64,000 bases of DNA from Mesorhizobium hawassense (GCF_003289945.1 NZ_QMBP01000024.1:1-64000), one strand, 5' to 3'; counted from the first letter of the stretch, positions 51,932 through 61,081 are shown. Notes: generated by a model not told the origin, from the letters alone. Program-made: numbers and translations.

Positions 51932-53209
51932 TCAGGCGCAGGCCGCGTTATAGTCGGCAAGCACCTGGTCGACGGCCGCAAGCAGGATCGTCTCGGGGTT
52001 GCCGCCCGCTCCAAGTTCTGTCGGCAGCGTCGGCAGGAACTGCCGCATCAACGTCTCGGGGATGGCGATGCCGCTCAGCGCTTCCCTGAGCCGCGCCACC
52101 GCGACGCTTGCCGCGGGATTGGTCCAGTAATAGCGGATGCGGTCGCTATAGCTGTAATGCCGCTGCAGGTAGAGGCGCTTTTCGTTGCCATGGTAGTGGC
52201 TACGCCAGTGGCCGGGCGCCGACAGCATCAGCGTTTCCATCGCCCTGGCGAGCGAGCGCTCGCCATAGCCTGCGACCATCTCCGATGCGATGAGGTCGAG
52301 CCCGTAGAGCGCCTCGCGCAGCGCGAAGGTCAGGCCGGGCCCGACTTTGAGGATCGGAAAGCCGTTGGCGACCAGCGCCGTCAGCGCCGCGCGGCTCTGA
52401 TAGTCGGTCGAATGCGCCTCGTAGACGAAAGCGGTTTCCTGGTCGAGCAGCGCGGTCAGCGGCTTCGACGCCTCCGGCCGGTAGGCCACGACGTTCTCGC
52501 TGCCGAACTCGACGCCGGGCTGCACGACCACGGCGATGACGCGGCCGAACGCTTCCTCCAGCCCTTCGCGGGCAAAGATCTCGCGATGGATATCGATGGT
52601 GCGACGCGCCGCCCCGGCCTCCGTCGGCTTCAGGTCGCTGATGACATGGTCGGCGCCGCCAGGCACCGGCACCTCGGTGCCGATGATGTAGACGGGCAGG
52701 GCGCCGCCGCGCGAGCGCGCCGCTTTCTCAGCCGCCTTGGCCAGCCTCGCGGCGCGTGTCGCGATGGTCTCGTCGTCGAGCGCCGCCGGTTCGCCGGCGC
52801 AACCCATCGAGGCGTCGAGATGGATCTTGCTGAAGCCGGCCCAGACATAGGCCGTGACCATCGCCTCGGCCTTGCTCATCGCCTGCGCGGCAGGCTCGTT
52901 CTTCCACGGGTTCGGCCCCAGATGGTCGCCGCCGAAGATGATGCGCGAGGCACCGAGCCCCTGGCGGCCGGCGATCTCCTTGACGAAGGCGACGAACAGG
53001 TCCGGAGTCATGCCGGTATAGCCGCCGAACTGGTTGACCTGGTTGCAGGTCGCCTCGATCAGCAGCACCGCATCCTTGTCGGCGACGGCGCGCCGGATCG
53101 CGGTCTGGATGACCAGCGGATGAGCCGAGCAAACTGAAGTGATGCCGTAGGGCTTGCCGTTGCGGCGGGCAGTGGCGAGGCCTTGAAGCGGATTGGTCGT
53201 CATCGTCAT
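51932..53209 (-). CDS. kbaZ: D-tagatose-1,6-bisphosphate aldolase subunit KbaZ
   Basis: 425 residues of the KbaZ/GatZ family (PYGITSVCSAHPLVIQTAIR, LIEATCNQVNQFGGYTGMTP, IIFGGDHLGPNPWKNEPA, KIHLDASMGCAGEPAALDDE). In E. coli this is the partner subunit required for activity and stability of the catalytic KbaY/GatY aldolase. KbaY is not in the window and may be elsewhere. It overlaps the upstream PfkB kinase gene by four bases (ATGA), so the two are translated together, which supports breakdown of tagatose or a related hexulose. Confidence 0.92.
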   Translation of the reverse strand: MTMTTNPLQGLATARRNGKPYGITSVCSAHPLVIQTAIRRAVADKDAVLLIEATCNQVNQFGGYTGMTPDLFVAFVKEIAGRQGLGASRIIFGGDHLGPNPWKNEPAAQAMSKAEAMVTAYVWAGFSKIHLDASMGCAGEPAALDDETIATRAARLAKAAEKAARSRGGALPVYIIGTEVPVPGGADHVISDLKPTEAGAARRTIDIHREIFAREGLEEAFGRVIAVVVQPGVEFGSENVVAYRPEASKPLTALLDQETAFVYEAHSTDYQSRAALTALVANGFPILKVGPGLTFALREALYGLDLIASEMVAGYGERSLARAMETLMLSAPGHWRSHYHGNEKRLYLQRHYSYSDRIRYYWTNPAASVAVARLREALSGIAIPETLMRQFLPTLPTELGAGGNPETILLAAVDQVLADYNAACA

Positions 53210-54183
53210 TTCGCCCGATCGGTTCCCGCGATGAAGCGGTCGAGTGCGTCGAAGCCGGCGAGCCCCTCCATCGGCCCGAGCCGCGTCACGTTGAGCGCGC
53301 CGGCGGCATTGGCATAGAGCAGCGCCTTGCCGGGCTCGATGCCCTGGCGCCGGCAGGTCAGATACGTCGCGCCGAAACAGTCGCCGGCGCCGGTCGGGTC
53401 GATTTCCTCGACCACGAAGCCTGGACAGTCGGTGCGGCTGCCGTCGGCGCCGAAGCGGGTGGAGCCGTCGGCGCCGCGCTTCAGCACGATCTCGCCGACG
53501 CCGCGCGCAATGAGCGCCGCCACCGCCTGGCGCTCGTCCTCGAGGCCGGCCGCCGCGAGCAGCTCGTCGCCGGAGGGCAACAGGAGGTCGGCGTCGTCGA
53601 CCAGCGCGGCGAAATGCGCGCCGTCGGCGCCCTCGATCAACTCCTTGCGCACGTTGGGGTCGAAGGAGGTCGAGCCGCCGCGCGCGCGCACCGCCTTTAC
53701 GGCATAGGCGACGATCTCCTTCAGCCCGGCGATCGACAGTGCCGAACCCATCACATGCAGATGGCCGGCGCCGTCGGCCAGCCGCCGCGCTTCATCGGTC
53801 AGGCTGATGCGGCCGGCGGCGGATTCGGCGATGTTGTAGACGAAGTCGCGGCCGCCATCGGGCCGATAGCGCACGAAGGCGCTGCCCGTCGGATAGCGAT
53901 CGCTGACCGACACGGCCGAGACGTCGACGCCGTCGCGCCGCAGCCGTTCGAGATTGACGGTGCCGAAATCGTCGCGGCCGACGCAGGCGATGATGCCGGC
54001 GCCGCCGCCGAGCTTGGCCACCTGATCGATGAAGATGGCGGGCGCGCCGCTGGGGTAGGGGCCGGTCAGCGCCAGCGGCTCGAGGAAGCCGAAGCCGCGC
54101 TCGCTCGCCATGATCTCGACCAGGATCTCGCCGGCGACGATCGTCGGTCCTGTCGTTTCGGCGGCGATCTCGCCTCGGCTCAT
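53206..54183 (-). CDS. PfkB-family sugar kinase, probable tagatose kinase
   Basis: 325 residues of the ribokinase fold. Motif 1 region GGGAGIIACVGRDDFGTVNL and motif 2 DPTGAGDCFGATY with the catalytic Asp. The N-terminus (IVAGEILVEIMASERGFGFL) and GSALSIAGLK are typical. Coupling with KbaZ makes a ketohexose kinase, feeding a ketose 6-phosphate towards the bisphosphate aldolase, the best guess; related Agrobacterium genes encode tagatose kinase. It is divergent from the solute-binding protein gene, sharing the regulatory spacer 54184-54470. Confidence 0.85.
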   Translation of the reverse strand: MSRGEIAAETTGPTIVAGEILVEIMASERGFGFLEPLALTGPYPSGAPAIFIDQVAKLGGGAGIIACVGRDDFGTVNLERLRRDGVDVSAVSVSDRYPTGSAFVRYRPDGGRDFVYNIAESAAGRISLTDEARRLADGAGHLHVMGSALSIAGLKEIVAYAVKAVRARGGSTSFDPNVRKELIEGADGAHFAALVDDADLLLPSGDELLAAAGLEDERQAVAALIARGVGEIVLKRGADGSTRFGADGSRTDCPGFVVEEIDPTGAGDCFGATYLTCRRQGIEPGKALLYANAAGALNVTRLGPMEGLAGFDALDRFIAGTDRAK

Positions 54184-54292
54184 CCCAAATCCCCTTCTCC
54201 CCTGGCGGACCGTTGCCGGTGCGCGGCAGTCCACGATAGCGCCGGACTTCGTTCGAGGTAAATCGCGGCGGCGCCGATGTCAACACAAACTA

Positions 54293-54310
54293 CACGTATG
54301 TTCACTTTTT
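54293..54310. promoter_or_regulatory. candidate operator copy 1
   Basis: CACGTATGTTCACTTTTT. It shares CACG-Y-ATGTTCA-S-TTTT with 54425-54442; both lie in the spacer between the divergent kinase and solute-binding genes. This copy is 110 bp upstream of the kinase start. It is probably bound by the LacI-type regulator at 57963 (inference). Confidence 0.5.
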
Positions 54311-54424
54311 GAGGTGCGCGCGACGGCTTTTATCCTGAGCAAAAGGGGAGGAGCTTCGGAGCGTGGCCGCAAAACCAGGCATAACGGGGCTTGACTGCGG
54401 GGTCAGTTAGCGCAATAGAATATG

Positions 54425-54442
54425 CACGCATGTTCAGTTTTG
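54425..54442. promoter_or_regulatory. candidate operator copy 2
   Basis: CACGCATGTTCAGTTTTG, 29 bp before the solute-binding gene start, with TGCATGCGCA following as a partial dyad. It is in the same orientation as copy 1, 132 bp away, so looping between them is possible. Confidence 0.5.
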
Positions 54443-54470
54443 CATGCGCATTCGTAAAGGAGGAGACGGA

Positions 54471-55790
54471 ATGCCAATGCGTAGGTCTATGGGAATTCTC
54501 GCCGCGGCCACTGCCGCCTCGGCGCTCATGGCGGGCTCGGCGCTCGCCGAGGAAATCACGGTCGCCACCGTCAACAATGGCGACATGATCATCATGCAGA
54601 AGCTGGCGCCCGAGTGGGAAAAGGCGACCGGCAACAAGGTCAACTGGGTGGTGCTGGAAGAGAACGTGCTGCGCGAGCGCGTCACCACCGACATCGCCAC
54701 CAAGGGCGGCCAGTTCGACGTGATGACCATCGGCGGCTATGAGACGCCGATCTGGGGCAAGGCCGGCTGGCTGACGCCGCTGAACGACCTCGGCGCCGAC
54801 TACGACTATGACGATCTGATCGCGCCGGTGCGCGCGGGCCTCACCGTCGACGGCAAGCTCTATGCCGTGCCGTTCTATGCCGAAAGCTCGTTCACGCTCT
54901 ACCGCAAGGACCTGTTCGACGCCGCCGGCCTGAAGATGCCGGAGCAGCCGACCTATGACCAGATCACCGAATTCGCCGGCAAGCTCACCGACAAGTCGAA
55001 GGAGCAGTACGGGCTCTGCCTGCGCGGCAAGCCGGGCTGGGGCGAGAACATGGCCTTTGTCGGCACGCTGATAAACACCTTCGGCGGACGCTGGTTCGAC
55101 ATGGACTGGAAGCCGCAGTTGAACTCCGACGCGTGGAAGAAGGCGATCGGCTGGTATGTCGACACCATGAAGAAGGACGGTCCTCCCGGCATCAGCTCCA
55201 ACGGCTTCAACGAGAACCAGACGCTGTTTGCGTCGGGGCATTGCGCCATGTGGATCGATGCCACCTCGGCCGCCGGCCGCGTCTATGACCCGAAGCAGAG
55301 CAAGGTCGCCGACAAGGTCGCCTTCGCCAAGGCGCCGGTCGCGGTCACGCCCAATGGGTCGGCCTGGGGCTGGGCCTGGAGCCTCGCCATTCCGACCTCG
55401 ACCAAGAAGGCGGACACGGCGAAGTCCTTCGTCAAATGGGCAACGTCCAAGGGCTATGTCCAGCGCGTCGGCGAGACCGAAGGCTGGGTCGCCGCACCGC
55501 CCGGAACGCGCAAGTCGACCTATGCCAGCGCCGACTATCAGAAGGCGGCGCCCTTCGCCGCGACGGTGCTCGCCGCGATCGAATCCGCCGACCCGACCAA
55601 GCAGACCAAGGACCCGGTGCCCTATACCGGCATCCAGTTCGTCGCCATCCCCGAATTTCAGGGCATCGGCACGCAGGTCGGCCAGGCGATCGCCGCGGCG
55701 GTCACCGGCGAGCAGTCGGTGGACGACGCGCTGAACACCGCGCAGGCTTCCACCGAGAAGACGATGGAAGAGGCGGGCTACATCAAATAG
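54471..55790 (+). CDS. ABC transporter solute-binding protein for sugar alcohols
   Basis: 439 residues. A signal peptide (MRRSMGILAAATAASALMAG, cleavage after ALA) is followed by a family-1 extracellular solute-binding domain: ITVATVNNGDMIIMQKLAPE, FYAESSFTLYRKDLFDAAGL, NEFW-like sugar-binding segments, and PNGSAWGWAWSLAIPTSTKK. It resembles SmoE-type sorbitol/mannitol receptors. AAGGAGGAG precedes the ATG. The two permeases and the ATPase that normally follow are absent, so a dehydrogenase gene comes next. It must use transport subunits from elsewhere, unless they were lost. Confidence 0.9.
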   Translation: MPMRRSMGILAAATAASALMAGSALAEEITVATVNNGDMIIMQKLAPEWEKATGNKVNWVVLEENVLRERVTTDIATKGGQFDVMTIGGYETPIWGKAGWLTPLNDLGADYDYDDLIAPVRAGLTVDGKLYAVPFYAESSFTLYRKDLFDAAGLKMPEQPTYDQITEFAGKLTDKSKEQYGLCLRGKPGWGENMAFVGTLINTFGGRWFDMDWKPQLNSDAWKKAIGWYVDTMKKDGPPGISSNGFNENQTLFASGHCAMWIDATSAAGRVYDPKQSKVADKVAFAKAPVAVTPNGSAWGWAWSLAIPTSTKKADTAKSFVKWATSKGYVQRVGETEGWVAAPPGTRKSTYASADYQKAAPFAATVLAAIESADPTKQTKDPVPYTGIQFVAIPEFQGIGTQVGQAIAAAVTGEQSVDDALNTAQASTEKTMEEAGYIK

Positions 55791-56024
55791 CCGGCCCGGA
55801 CAGGCAAGCCGGGACGCGGAACGTGCGCCGCCTCCCGGCCATCCGGCCCGCCGCAGAACTCCCTTGCGGCCGGCCGGAGGATGCGCGGATCCGCCTGGCG
55901 ACCGACGAAAGGCGCGTAGCGACTTTCCGTCTGGAGTTGCCTGAGCAAAGGTGGGTCCGTGCGTTCCTCGTGAGCACCTGCTCCCGACCGATATTTTCGA
56001 AACGCGGAAGAACTGGAACTTGCA

Positions 56025-56795
56025 ATGAAGCTGAAGGACAAGACTGCCCTGATCACCGGCGGCGCGCGTGGCATCGGCCTCGGCTTCGCGCAGGCCTTTG
56101 CGCGTGAAGGCGCGCGCGTGGTGATCGCCGATATCGACATCGAGCGCGCGACGCGGGCGGCCAAGGAAATTGGTCCGGCGGCAAGCGCCAAAAAACTCGA
56201 CGTCACCGATCTCGCCGCCATCGAAAGCGTCGCCGCCGAGGTCGACCGCGAATTCGGCGGCATCGACATCCTGGTCAACAACGCGGCGATCTTCGACATG
56301 GCTCCGGTCACCGACATCACCGAGGCGAGCTATGAGCGCGTTTTCGGCATCAACCTCAAGGGTCCGCTGTTCGTGATGAAGGCGGTGTCCAATCTGATGA
56401 TCGCGCGCGGCCGTGGCGGCAAGATCATCAACATGGCGAGCCAGGCCGGCCGCCGCGGCGAGGCGCTGGTAACGCTCTACTGCGCCTCCAAGGCGGCGAT
56501 CATCTCGGCCACGCAGTCGGCGGCGCTCGCTCTGGTCAAGCACGGCATCAACGTCAACGCCATCGCGCCGGGCGTCGTCGACGGCGAGCACTGGGATGTG
56601 GTCGACGCTCATTTCGCCAAATGGCAAGGTTTGAAGCCCGGCGAGAAGAAGGCCGCGGTGGCGAAGTCGGTGCCGATCGGCCGCTTCGCTCAGCCCGAGG
56701 ACATTGCCGGCCTCGCCGTCTTCCTCGCCTCGTCCGACAGCGATTACATCCTCGCCCAGACCTACAATGTCGATGGCGGCAACTGGATGAGCTGA
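56025..56795 (+). CDS. smoS: SDR-family sorbitol/galactitol-type dehydrogenase (SmoS-like)
   Basis: 256 residues. NAD-binding TGGARGIG, NNAA in LVNNAAIFDM, catalytic Ser/Tyr/Lys in NMASQAGRRGEALVTLYCAS plus Lys, and the C-terminal DGGNWMS. The sequence tracks sorbitol dehydrogenase SmoS/PolS closely (GVVDGEHWDVVDAHFAKW, YILAQTYNVDGGNWMS). It oxidises hexitols such as sorbitol or galactitol to ketohexoses, producing the substrate for the kinase and aldolase arm. It follows the solute-binding gene after 234 bp that contain GC-rich hairpins but no gene. Confidence 0.92.
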   Translation: MKLKDKTALITGGARGIGLGFAQAFAREGARVVIADIDIERATRAAKEIGPAASAKKLDVTDLAAIESVAAEVDREFGGIDILVNNAAIFDMAPVTDITEASYERVFGINLKGPLFVMKAVSNLMIARGRGGKIINMASQAGRRGEALVTLYCASKAAIISATQSAALALVKHGINVNAIAPGVVDGEHWDVVDAHFAKWQGLKPGEKKAAVAKSVPIGRFAQPEDIAGLAVFLASSDSDYILAQTYNVDGGNWMS

Positions 56796-56802
56796 GGCAG
56801 CG

Positions 56803-56856
56803 GAGCAATTCCAGGAAAAGTGTGAAGCGGCTTTCCGTCCGGAATTGCGTCGAAAC
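56803..56856. repeat. AATTCC/GGAATT palindromic element between genes
   Basis: GAGCAATTCCAGGAAAAGTG...CTTTCCGTCCGGAATTGCGTC. It is the same family as the copy inserted in the acyltransferase gene at 4616-4674. It ends just before the ribosome site of the next gene, so it forms most of the spacer. Confidence 0.85.
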
Positions 56857-56867
56857 AGGAGATGACG

Positions 56868-57878
56868 ATGAAGGCCATCCGATTTGCCGCGGCCGGTATT
56901 GCCGGCATGGCAGAGCTCGACATGCCCGCGATCCGGCCCGGCCACGCTTTGCTGCGGGTGCGCGCGGCGGGGCTCTGCCACACCGACATCGACGTGCTGC
57001 ACGGCCGCTACGGTTCGGGCGCGTTCCCGCTGGTGCCAGGCCATGAATATGCCGGCACGATCGAGGCGGTCGCCGAGGATGTAACGTCGGTGAAGCCGGG
57101 CGACCGCGTCGCCGTCGATCCCAACATCCCGTGCGGGCATTGCCCGGCCTGCGCCAGGGGCCTGACCAATCTTTGCGCCACGCTGAAAGCCTATGGCGTG
57201 ACCGAGAATGGCGGCTTCGCCGAATACAGCCTCGTCGCCGTCGATCATCTCCATGGCATCGGCGATCTCGCCTTCGAGACGGCGGCGCTCGCCGAGCCGC
57301 TCGCCTGCGTGCTGAACGGCCTCGGCGCGGCCGGGGTAGGGGTGAACGGACACGTGCCCGGCAATGCGCTCGTCTTCGGCGCCGGACCGATAGGCCTTCT
57401 GATGGCCCTGTCGCTCAAGGCCAGCGGCGTGGCGAAAGTGGCGGTGGCCGACATCAGCGAGCCGCGTCTGGCCTTCGCCGCATCGCTCGGGCTGGAGCCG
57501 CTGGTGTCGGGATCGCAGGACGTCGCGGCGCGGGCGCGGGGCTTCGACTTCGTCGCCGACGCCACCGGCATCGCCAAGGTGGTCGAAGGCATGATCGGCC
57601 TCACCGCCGATGGCGGCACGGCGCTGGTCTTCGGCGTCTGCGCGCCCGACGCCCGGATCGCGGTCGCCCCGTTCGAGATATTCCGCCGCCAGATCAGGCT
57701 GGCCGGCTCGCATTCGCTGAACCGCAACATCCCGCAGGCGCTGGAGATCCTGGGCCGTGACGACGGCACCATGGCCAAGTTGGTCAGTCACCGGCTGCCG
57801 CTCGGCGAGGTGCTGCCGTTCTTCGCCAAGGGCGGCAATCCGGCGACGATGAAAGTCCAGTTCGCGGCCGAGGCTTGA
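56868..57878 (+). CDS. zinc-dependent medium-chain alcohol dehydrogenase
   Basis: 336 residues. Catalytic zinc ligands Cys and His in AGLCHTDIDVLHGRYG and VPGHEYAG; structural zinc Cys in CGHCPACARGLTNLC; Rossmann GAGPIGLLMALSLK. It is a sorbitol/threonine dehydrogenase-type enzyme that oxidises a polyol or alcohol with NAD(P). ATG at 56868 has AGGAG six bases before it; ATG at 56862 would be too close. It lies between the SmoS-like and LacI genes in the sugar-alcohol island. Confidence 0.9.
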   Translation: MKAIRFAAAGIAGMAELDMPAIRPGHALLRVRAAGLCHTDIDVLHGRYGSGAFPLVPGHEYAGTIEAVAEDVTSVKPGDRVAVDPNIPCGHCPACARGLTNLCATLKAYGVTENGGFAEYSLVAVDHLHGIGDLAFETAALAEPLACVLNGLGAAGVGVNGHVPGNALVFGAGPIGLLMALSLKASGVAKVAVADISEPRLAFAASLGLEPLVSGSQDVAARARGFDFVADATGIAKVVEGMIGLTADGGTALVFGVCAPDARIAVAPFEIFRRQIRLAGSHSLNRNIPQALEILGRDDGTMAKLVSHRLPLGEVLPFFAKGGNPATMKVQFAAEA

Positions 57879-57962
57879 GCGGAAGAGCGCGATTGCCTGC
57901 CTTTGCGTCGAGCGGTGACTCAAGTAGACAGTCGTGAGCGCGGTACCGACAGGGGCGGAAGG

Positions 57963-58994
57963 ATGGCAAAGACGATCAGGACGATGGAGGATTTTTCCGC
58001 CTTTGTCGGCCTGTCCCGCACCACGGTGTCGAAATACTTCAACGATCCCGGCTCGGTGCGGCAGAATACGCGCAGCGTCATCGAGGCGGCGCTGAAGAAA
58101 TCCGACTTCCGCCCCAGCATGTTCGCGGTCAATCTGAACCGCCGCCGCTCCAACATCCTCGGCGTCATCATCCCCAATTCGATCGACCCGTTCTACATGG
58201 CGCTGACGCGCCGCATCGAGATGATCGCCAACGAGGCCGGCTTCCTCGCCTTCGTTTTGTCCTCCGACGGCCGCGCCGAGATGGAGGACCAGGCGATCCA
58301 GACCTTCCGCTCGATGAACATCGCCGGCGCCATCATCGCGCCGCTCGGCGTGCACTCGCACCACCGCGTGCTTGCCGAACTCGGCGCCTCGATCCCGCTG
58401 ATCTATGTCGACTCGCCGCTCGACGAGACCTCGTCCTTCGTCGGCACCGACAACCGGCAGAGCTTTCGCCTCATCGTCGACTATCTCTGCCGCTCCGGCG
58501 AGCCGCCCTGCTACTTCGCCATGCCGCTGGTCAACAACAACGCCTCGGCGCGGCAGGCGGCCTATGTCGAGGCCATGCGCGAGTTCAAGATGACGCCGTC
58601 GATCGTGGCTGTCGAGCAAGCCGACTCCTGGGATTTCGAAAAGTTCGGCCACGACGAGGCGCTGCGTATCCTGAAAGGGCCGGGCTTCCCGACCGGAACG
58701 GTGCTGTGCGCCAACGACCGCATCGCCTTCGGCGTCATCAGCGCCGCCTACGCGCTTGGCCTCAAGGTCGGCCACGGCGCCGATTGCGACCTGCGCGTCG
58801 CCGGCCATGACGACCATCCTTTGTCGCGCTATGCCTGCCCGCCGATCACCACGGTGGCGCAGAACTACAACGAGATCGGCCGCCTGGCGATCGAGCTCCT
58901 GCTGCAGCGCCTCGACGAAAACGCCCCGGCCGCCAAGCGCGACAACGCCCGCGTCCTGCTCAACGCCGAATTGATGCTGCGCCGCTCGGCGTGA
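57963..58994 (+). CDS. LacI-family transcriptional regulator of the sugar-alcohol island
   Basis: 343 residues. HTH domain (FSAFVGLSRTTVSKYFNDPG) preceded by KTIRTMED, then a hinge and a periplasmic-binding-like domain (ILGVIIPNSIDPFYMALTRR, GTVLCANDRIAFGVISAAYA, HDDHPLSRYACPPITTVAQN). The divergent position in the island and the pair of sites at 54293 and 54425 suggest it controls the kinase/aldolase and binding-protein/dehydrogenase arms in response to a sugar or polyol phosphate. Confidence 0.9.
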   Translation: MAKTIRTMEDFSAFVGLSRTTVSKYFNDPGSVRQNTRSVIEAALKKSDFRPSMFAVNLNRRRSNILGVIIPNSIDPFYMALTRRIEMIANEAGFLAFVLSSDGRAEMEDQAIQTFRSMNIAGAIIAPLGVHSHHRVLAELGASIPLIYVDSPLDETSSFVGTDNRQSFRLIVDYLCRSGEPPCYFAMPLVNNNASARQAAYVEAMREFKMTPSIVAVEQADSWDFEKFGHDEALRILKGPGFPTGTVLCANDRIAFGVISAAYALGLKVGHGADCDLRVAGHDDHPLSRYACPPITTVAQNYNEIGRLAIELLLQRLDENAPAAKRDNARVLLNAELMLRRSA

Positions 58995-59000
58995 CCGCCC

Positions 59001-59507
59001 TCAAGCCCTTGGCAGCATGTGGCGCATGATCAATGACGCGTGCCCGCCGACGCCATGCGCGGCGTCGCGGCGTTCGACCACCTCGAAGCCGTGCTTGCGG
59101 TAGAAGGCGATCGCCCGGTCGTTGCCCTCGATCACCTCCAGCGCGATGCTGGGGATGCCGGCATGCGCGGCAAGCACCGCGTGCAAAAGGTCGACCGCCA
59201 GCCCGCTGCCGAAGGCCCGCGGCTCGATGTGGAGCCTGTCCAGCAGGACGTCGCCTTTCGCGTCCATCGCCGCCATGGCGTAGCCGGCGATCGAGCCGTC
59301 GGCGCGTTCGGCGACGAAGGACATCTTGTCCTCGTCGTCGAGCTCGGCCGCGAGCTTGTCCGGCGCATGCTTCTCGTCGGAAAGCCGGGCCACGGTCTCG
59401 TCGCCCATGATCGGCGCATAGGTCCGCCGCCAGGATTGGCCGAGCAGCCGCGACACATCGGCCAGGTCGTTGCGCGTCATCGCTCGGATATGGGTCATGG
59501 TCGTCAT
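59001..59507 (-). CDS. GNAT family N-acetyltransferase
   Basis: 168 residues. Motif A RAFGSGLAVDLLHAVLAAHA carries a Q/RxxGxG/A-type acetyl-CoA loop (RAFGSGL), and motif B is IALEVIEGNDRAIAFYRKHG plus FEVVER. The N-terminus (IRAMTRNDLADVSRLLGQSW) is typical. It transfers an acetyl group from acetyl-CoA to an unknown amine. It converges with the LacI gene, 6 bp from its stop. Confidence 0.92.
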   Translation of the reverse strand: MTTMTHIRAMTRNDLADVSRLLGQSWRRTYAPIMGDETVARLSDEKHAPDKLAAELDDEDKMSFVAERADGSIAGYAMAAMDAKGDVLLDRLHIEPRAFGSGLAVDLLHAVLAAHAGIPSIALEVIEGNDRAIAFYRKHGFEVVERRDAAHGVGGHASLIMRHMLPRA

Positions 59508-59568
59508 CCTTGTTGAGTCTCAAAGATAGGGCGAACCGACCGACACAGCCAATCGCCGCCTGCGAAGG

Positions 59569-59715
59569 CTTGGGTTCCTCGCCCCCGCGGGAGGCGGGGG
59601 AGAGGTGTCCGCGAAGCGGACGGGAGAGGGGGCCTTCGTAACGCGCTCCCGCCCTCCGTCTCGGCTTCGCCGAGCCAACTCTCCCCCACTATTCGAGGGG
59701 GCCAGGAAAGCTTGG
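59569..59715. repeat. CCTCGCCCC-type repeat, copy between genes
   Basis: TTGGGTTCCTCGCCCCCGCGG, then GGGGGAGAGGTGTCCGCGAAGC, and an inverted half (CCGTCTCGGCTTCGCCGAG, ending AGGGGGCCAGGAAAGC). It matches the second part of 5345-5562 and the middle of 25766-26061. Confidence 0.8.
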
Positions 59716-59724
59716 CATTTCCCC

Positions 59725-60933
59725 TTACGCCGCGCTCGGTGCCGGCAACGCGTCGCGACGGCTGATCTTGCGGCCGAGGATCATCAGCTGGCGCGCGGCG
59801 TTGTTGCGCAGTCGGCGCAGCCGCCATTCCATACCAGTTTCGATGGTGATCCGCTTGGCGTAGACGCTGGAGCGCATCGCCGATCCGTCGGTGGCGATCT
59901 TGGTCGGGTCGTCATAGAAGGCGCAGATCTTGTCGGCGGCCATTCCGGGTGTTTCGAGCCAGTCGGGAATGAAGGTCGAAACAAGCCGGTCGACGTCGGT
60001 CATCACCCGGTTGATGCCGACGCCAGGCGTCGGGCAGGTCGTCCAGAAAGCGTCGCCGACCACGACCACGCCGTCGCGGCGATGGCCCGTGGTGGTCGTC
60101 AGGCTGACCTGCCGCACCTCGACCGGGCTGGCGACTTCGAAATTGCCGCATTGCGCGGCGATCTCCGGCATCATCTCGAGCAGCATCTTTTGCGGGTTCG
60201 CGCGGAAATCCCGCGTCCACGCATCGGCCACCGTGTGGTAGCCGAACATATTGGCGCGCATGCGGTTGCCGATCGGGAAGACGCTGAGATAGGCGGTGAG
60301 GTCGGCTGGGTTCCTGGCATAGCAGGTGACGGCCGGGTAGGGACATTGCTGCGGCGTGACCGCAAGGTCGAAGCCCAGCGACAGCGAATGTGCCTTGGAT
60401 TCCTCGATCCGCTCCATGCCGATGGCGCGCCGTATCGCCTCGCCGTGGCCGGTGGCGACCACGAGCAGGCGGGCCTCGATGATCGAACCGTCGGTGAGCA
60501 CCAGGCGCTGCCGGTCCGGTCCGGTCGAGACCTCCGCGACCTTGCCTACCGTCAGCGGCGCTTCCGGCGGCAAAGCCGCGCGCAGGCCGTTGACCAGCGG
60601 GCCGTAGGAAAAGCCGAACTCCCATTTCCGCTCGCGCCGGAAGAGCTGGCCGAGGCGGAAGACATGGATGTCGGTCATCGGCGTCACGAGAGGCTCGATG
60701 GCCGGCCCGAGGCCGAGCTTCTCGAACAGCCGCATCTGCGCCATGCCGATCTTCTCGGCGCGGAACTCGTCGTGATGGGTGCGGTGCGGATCGACCAGCG
60801 CCACCTTGCGGCCGGTCTTGGCCAGGGCGAGCGTGAGCGCGGTTCCCGCGAGACCCGCGCCAACGATCGCCACATCGACTTCGGCCACGCCCGCCTGGAC
60901 GGCAGGCGTTTCTCGGCCCTGCGCGGTGCTCAT
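59725..60933 (-). CDS. FAD-dependent monooxygenase-like protein (paralogue 1)
   Basis: 402 residues of the UbiH/PHBH-type FAD-binding fold. GxGxxG in VDVAIVGAGLAGTALTLALA, and GDAFWTTCPTPGVGINRVMT as the second FAD motif. The middle EVSTGPDRQRLVLTDGSII and C-terminal RRLRNNAARQLMILGRK are shared with the adjacent paralogue (61082-62290); the two have the same length and clearly arose by tandem duplication. Substrate unknown. ATG at 60933 has GGAGCAGAAG. A 148-bp gap separates the two; the order downstream of the GIPC-transferase-like gene suggests one pathway. Confidence 0.88.
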   Translation of the reverse strand: MSTAQGRETPAVQAGVAEVDVAIVGAGLAGTALTLALAKTGRKVALVDPHRTHHDEFRAEKIGMAQMRLFEKLGLGPAIEPLVTPMTDIHVFRLGQLFRRERKWEFGFSYGPLVNGLRAALPPEAPLTVGKVAEVSTGPDRQRLVLTDGSIIEARLLVVATGHGEAIRRAIGMERIEESKAHSLSLGFDLAVTPQQCPYPAVTCYARNPADLTAYLSVFPIGNRMRANMFGYHTVADAWTRDFRANPQKMLLEMMPEIAAQCGNFEVASPVEVRQVSLTTTTGHRRDGVVVVGDAFWTTCPTPGVGINRVMTDVDRLVSTFIPDWLETPGMAADKICAFYDDPTKIATDGSAMRSSVYAKRITIETGMEWRLRRLRNNAARQLMILGRKISRRDALPAPSAA

Positions 60934-61081
60934 TCTTCTGCTCCAAGCCTCGCGGCGAATATCACGAGTAGCTGAAACAATCTCAAGCAACCCAGGCGCG
61001 AGCCGAGTAGCAATGAAAAATTAGGTTAATCGAGGCGCTTTAATGTTTCGTGCACGGGCAGCCGAGGCGTCGGCCGCCGGC

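Noticed and set aside
54330..58817. A 1495-codon open frame on the minus strand across the sugar-alcohol genes
   Set aside because: It is antisense to four clear genes (solute-binding protein, SDR, alcohol dehydrogenase, LacI). Long antisense frames are common in GC-rich DNA, and it has low-complexity Arg/Ala/Gly composition with no domain.
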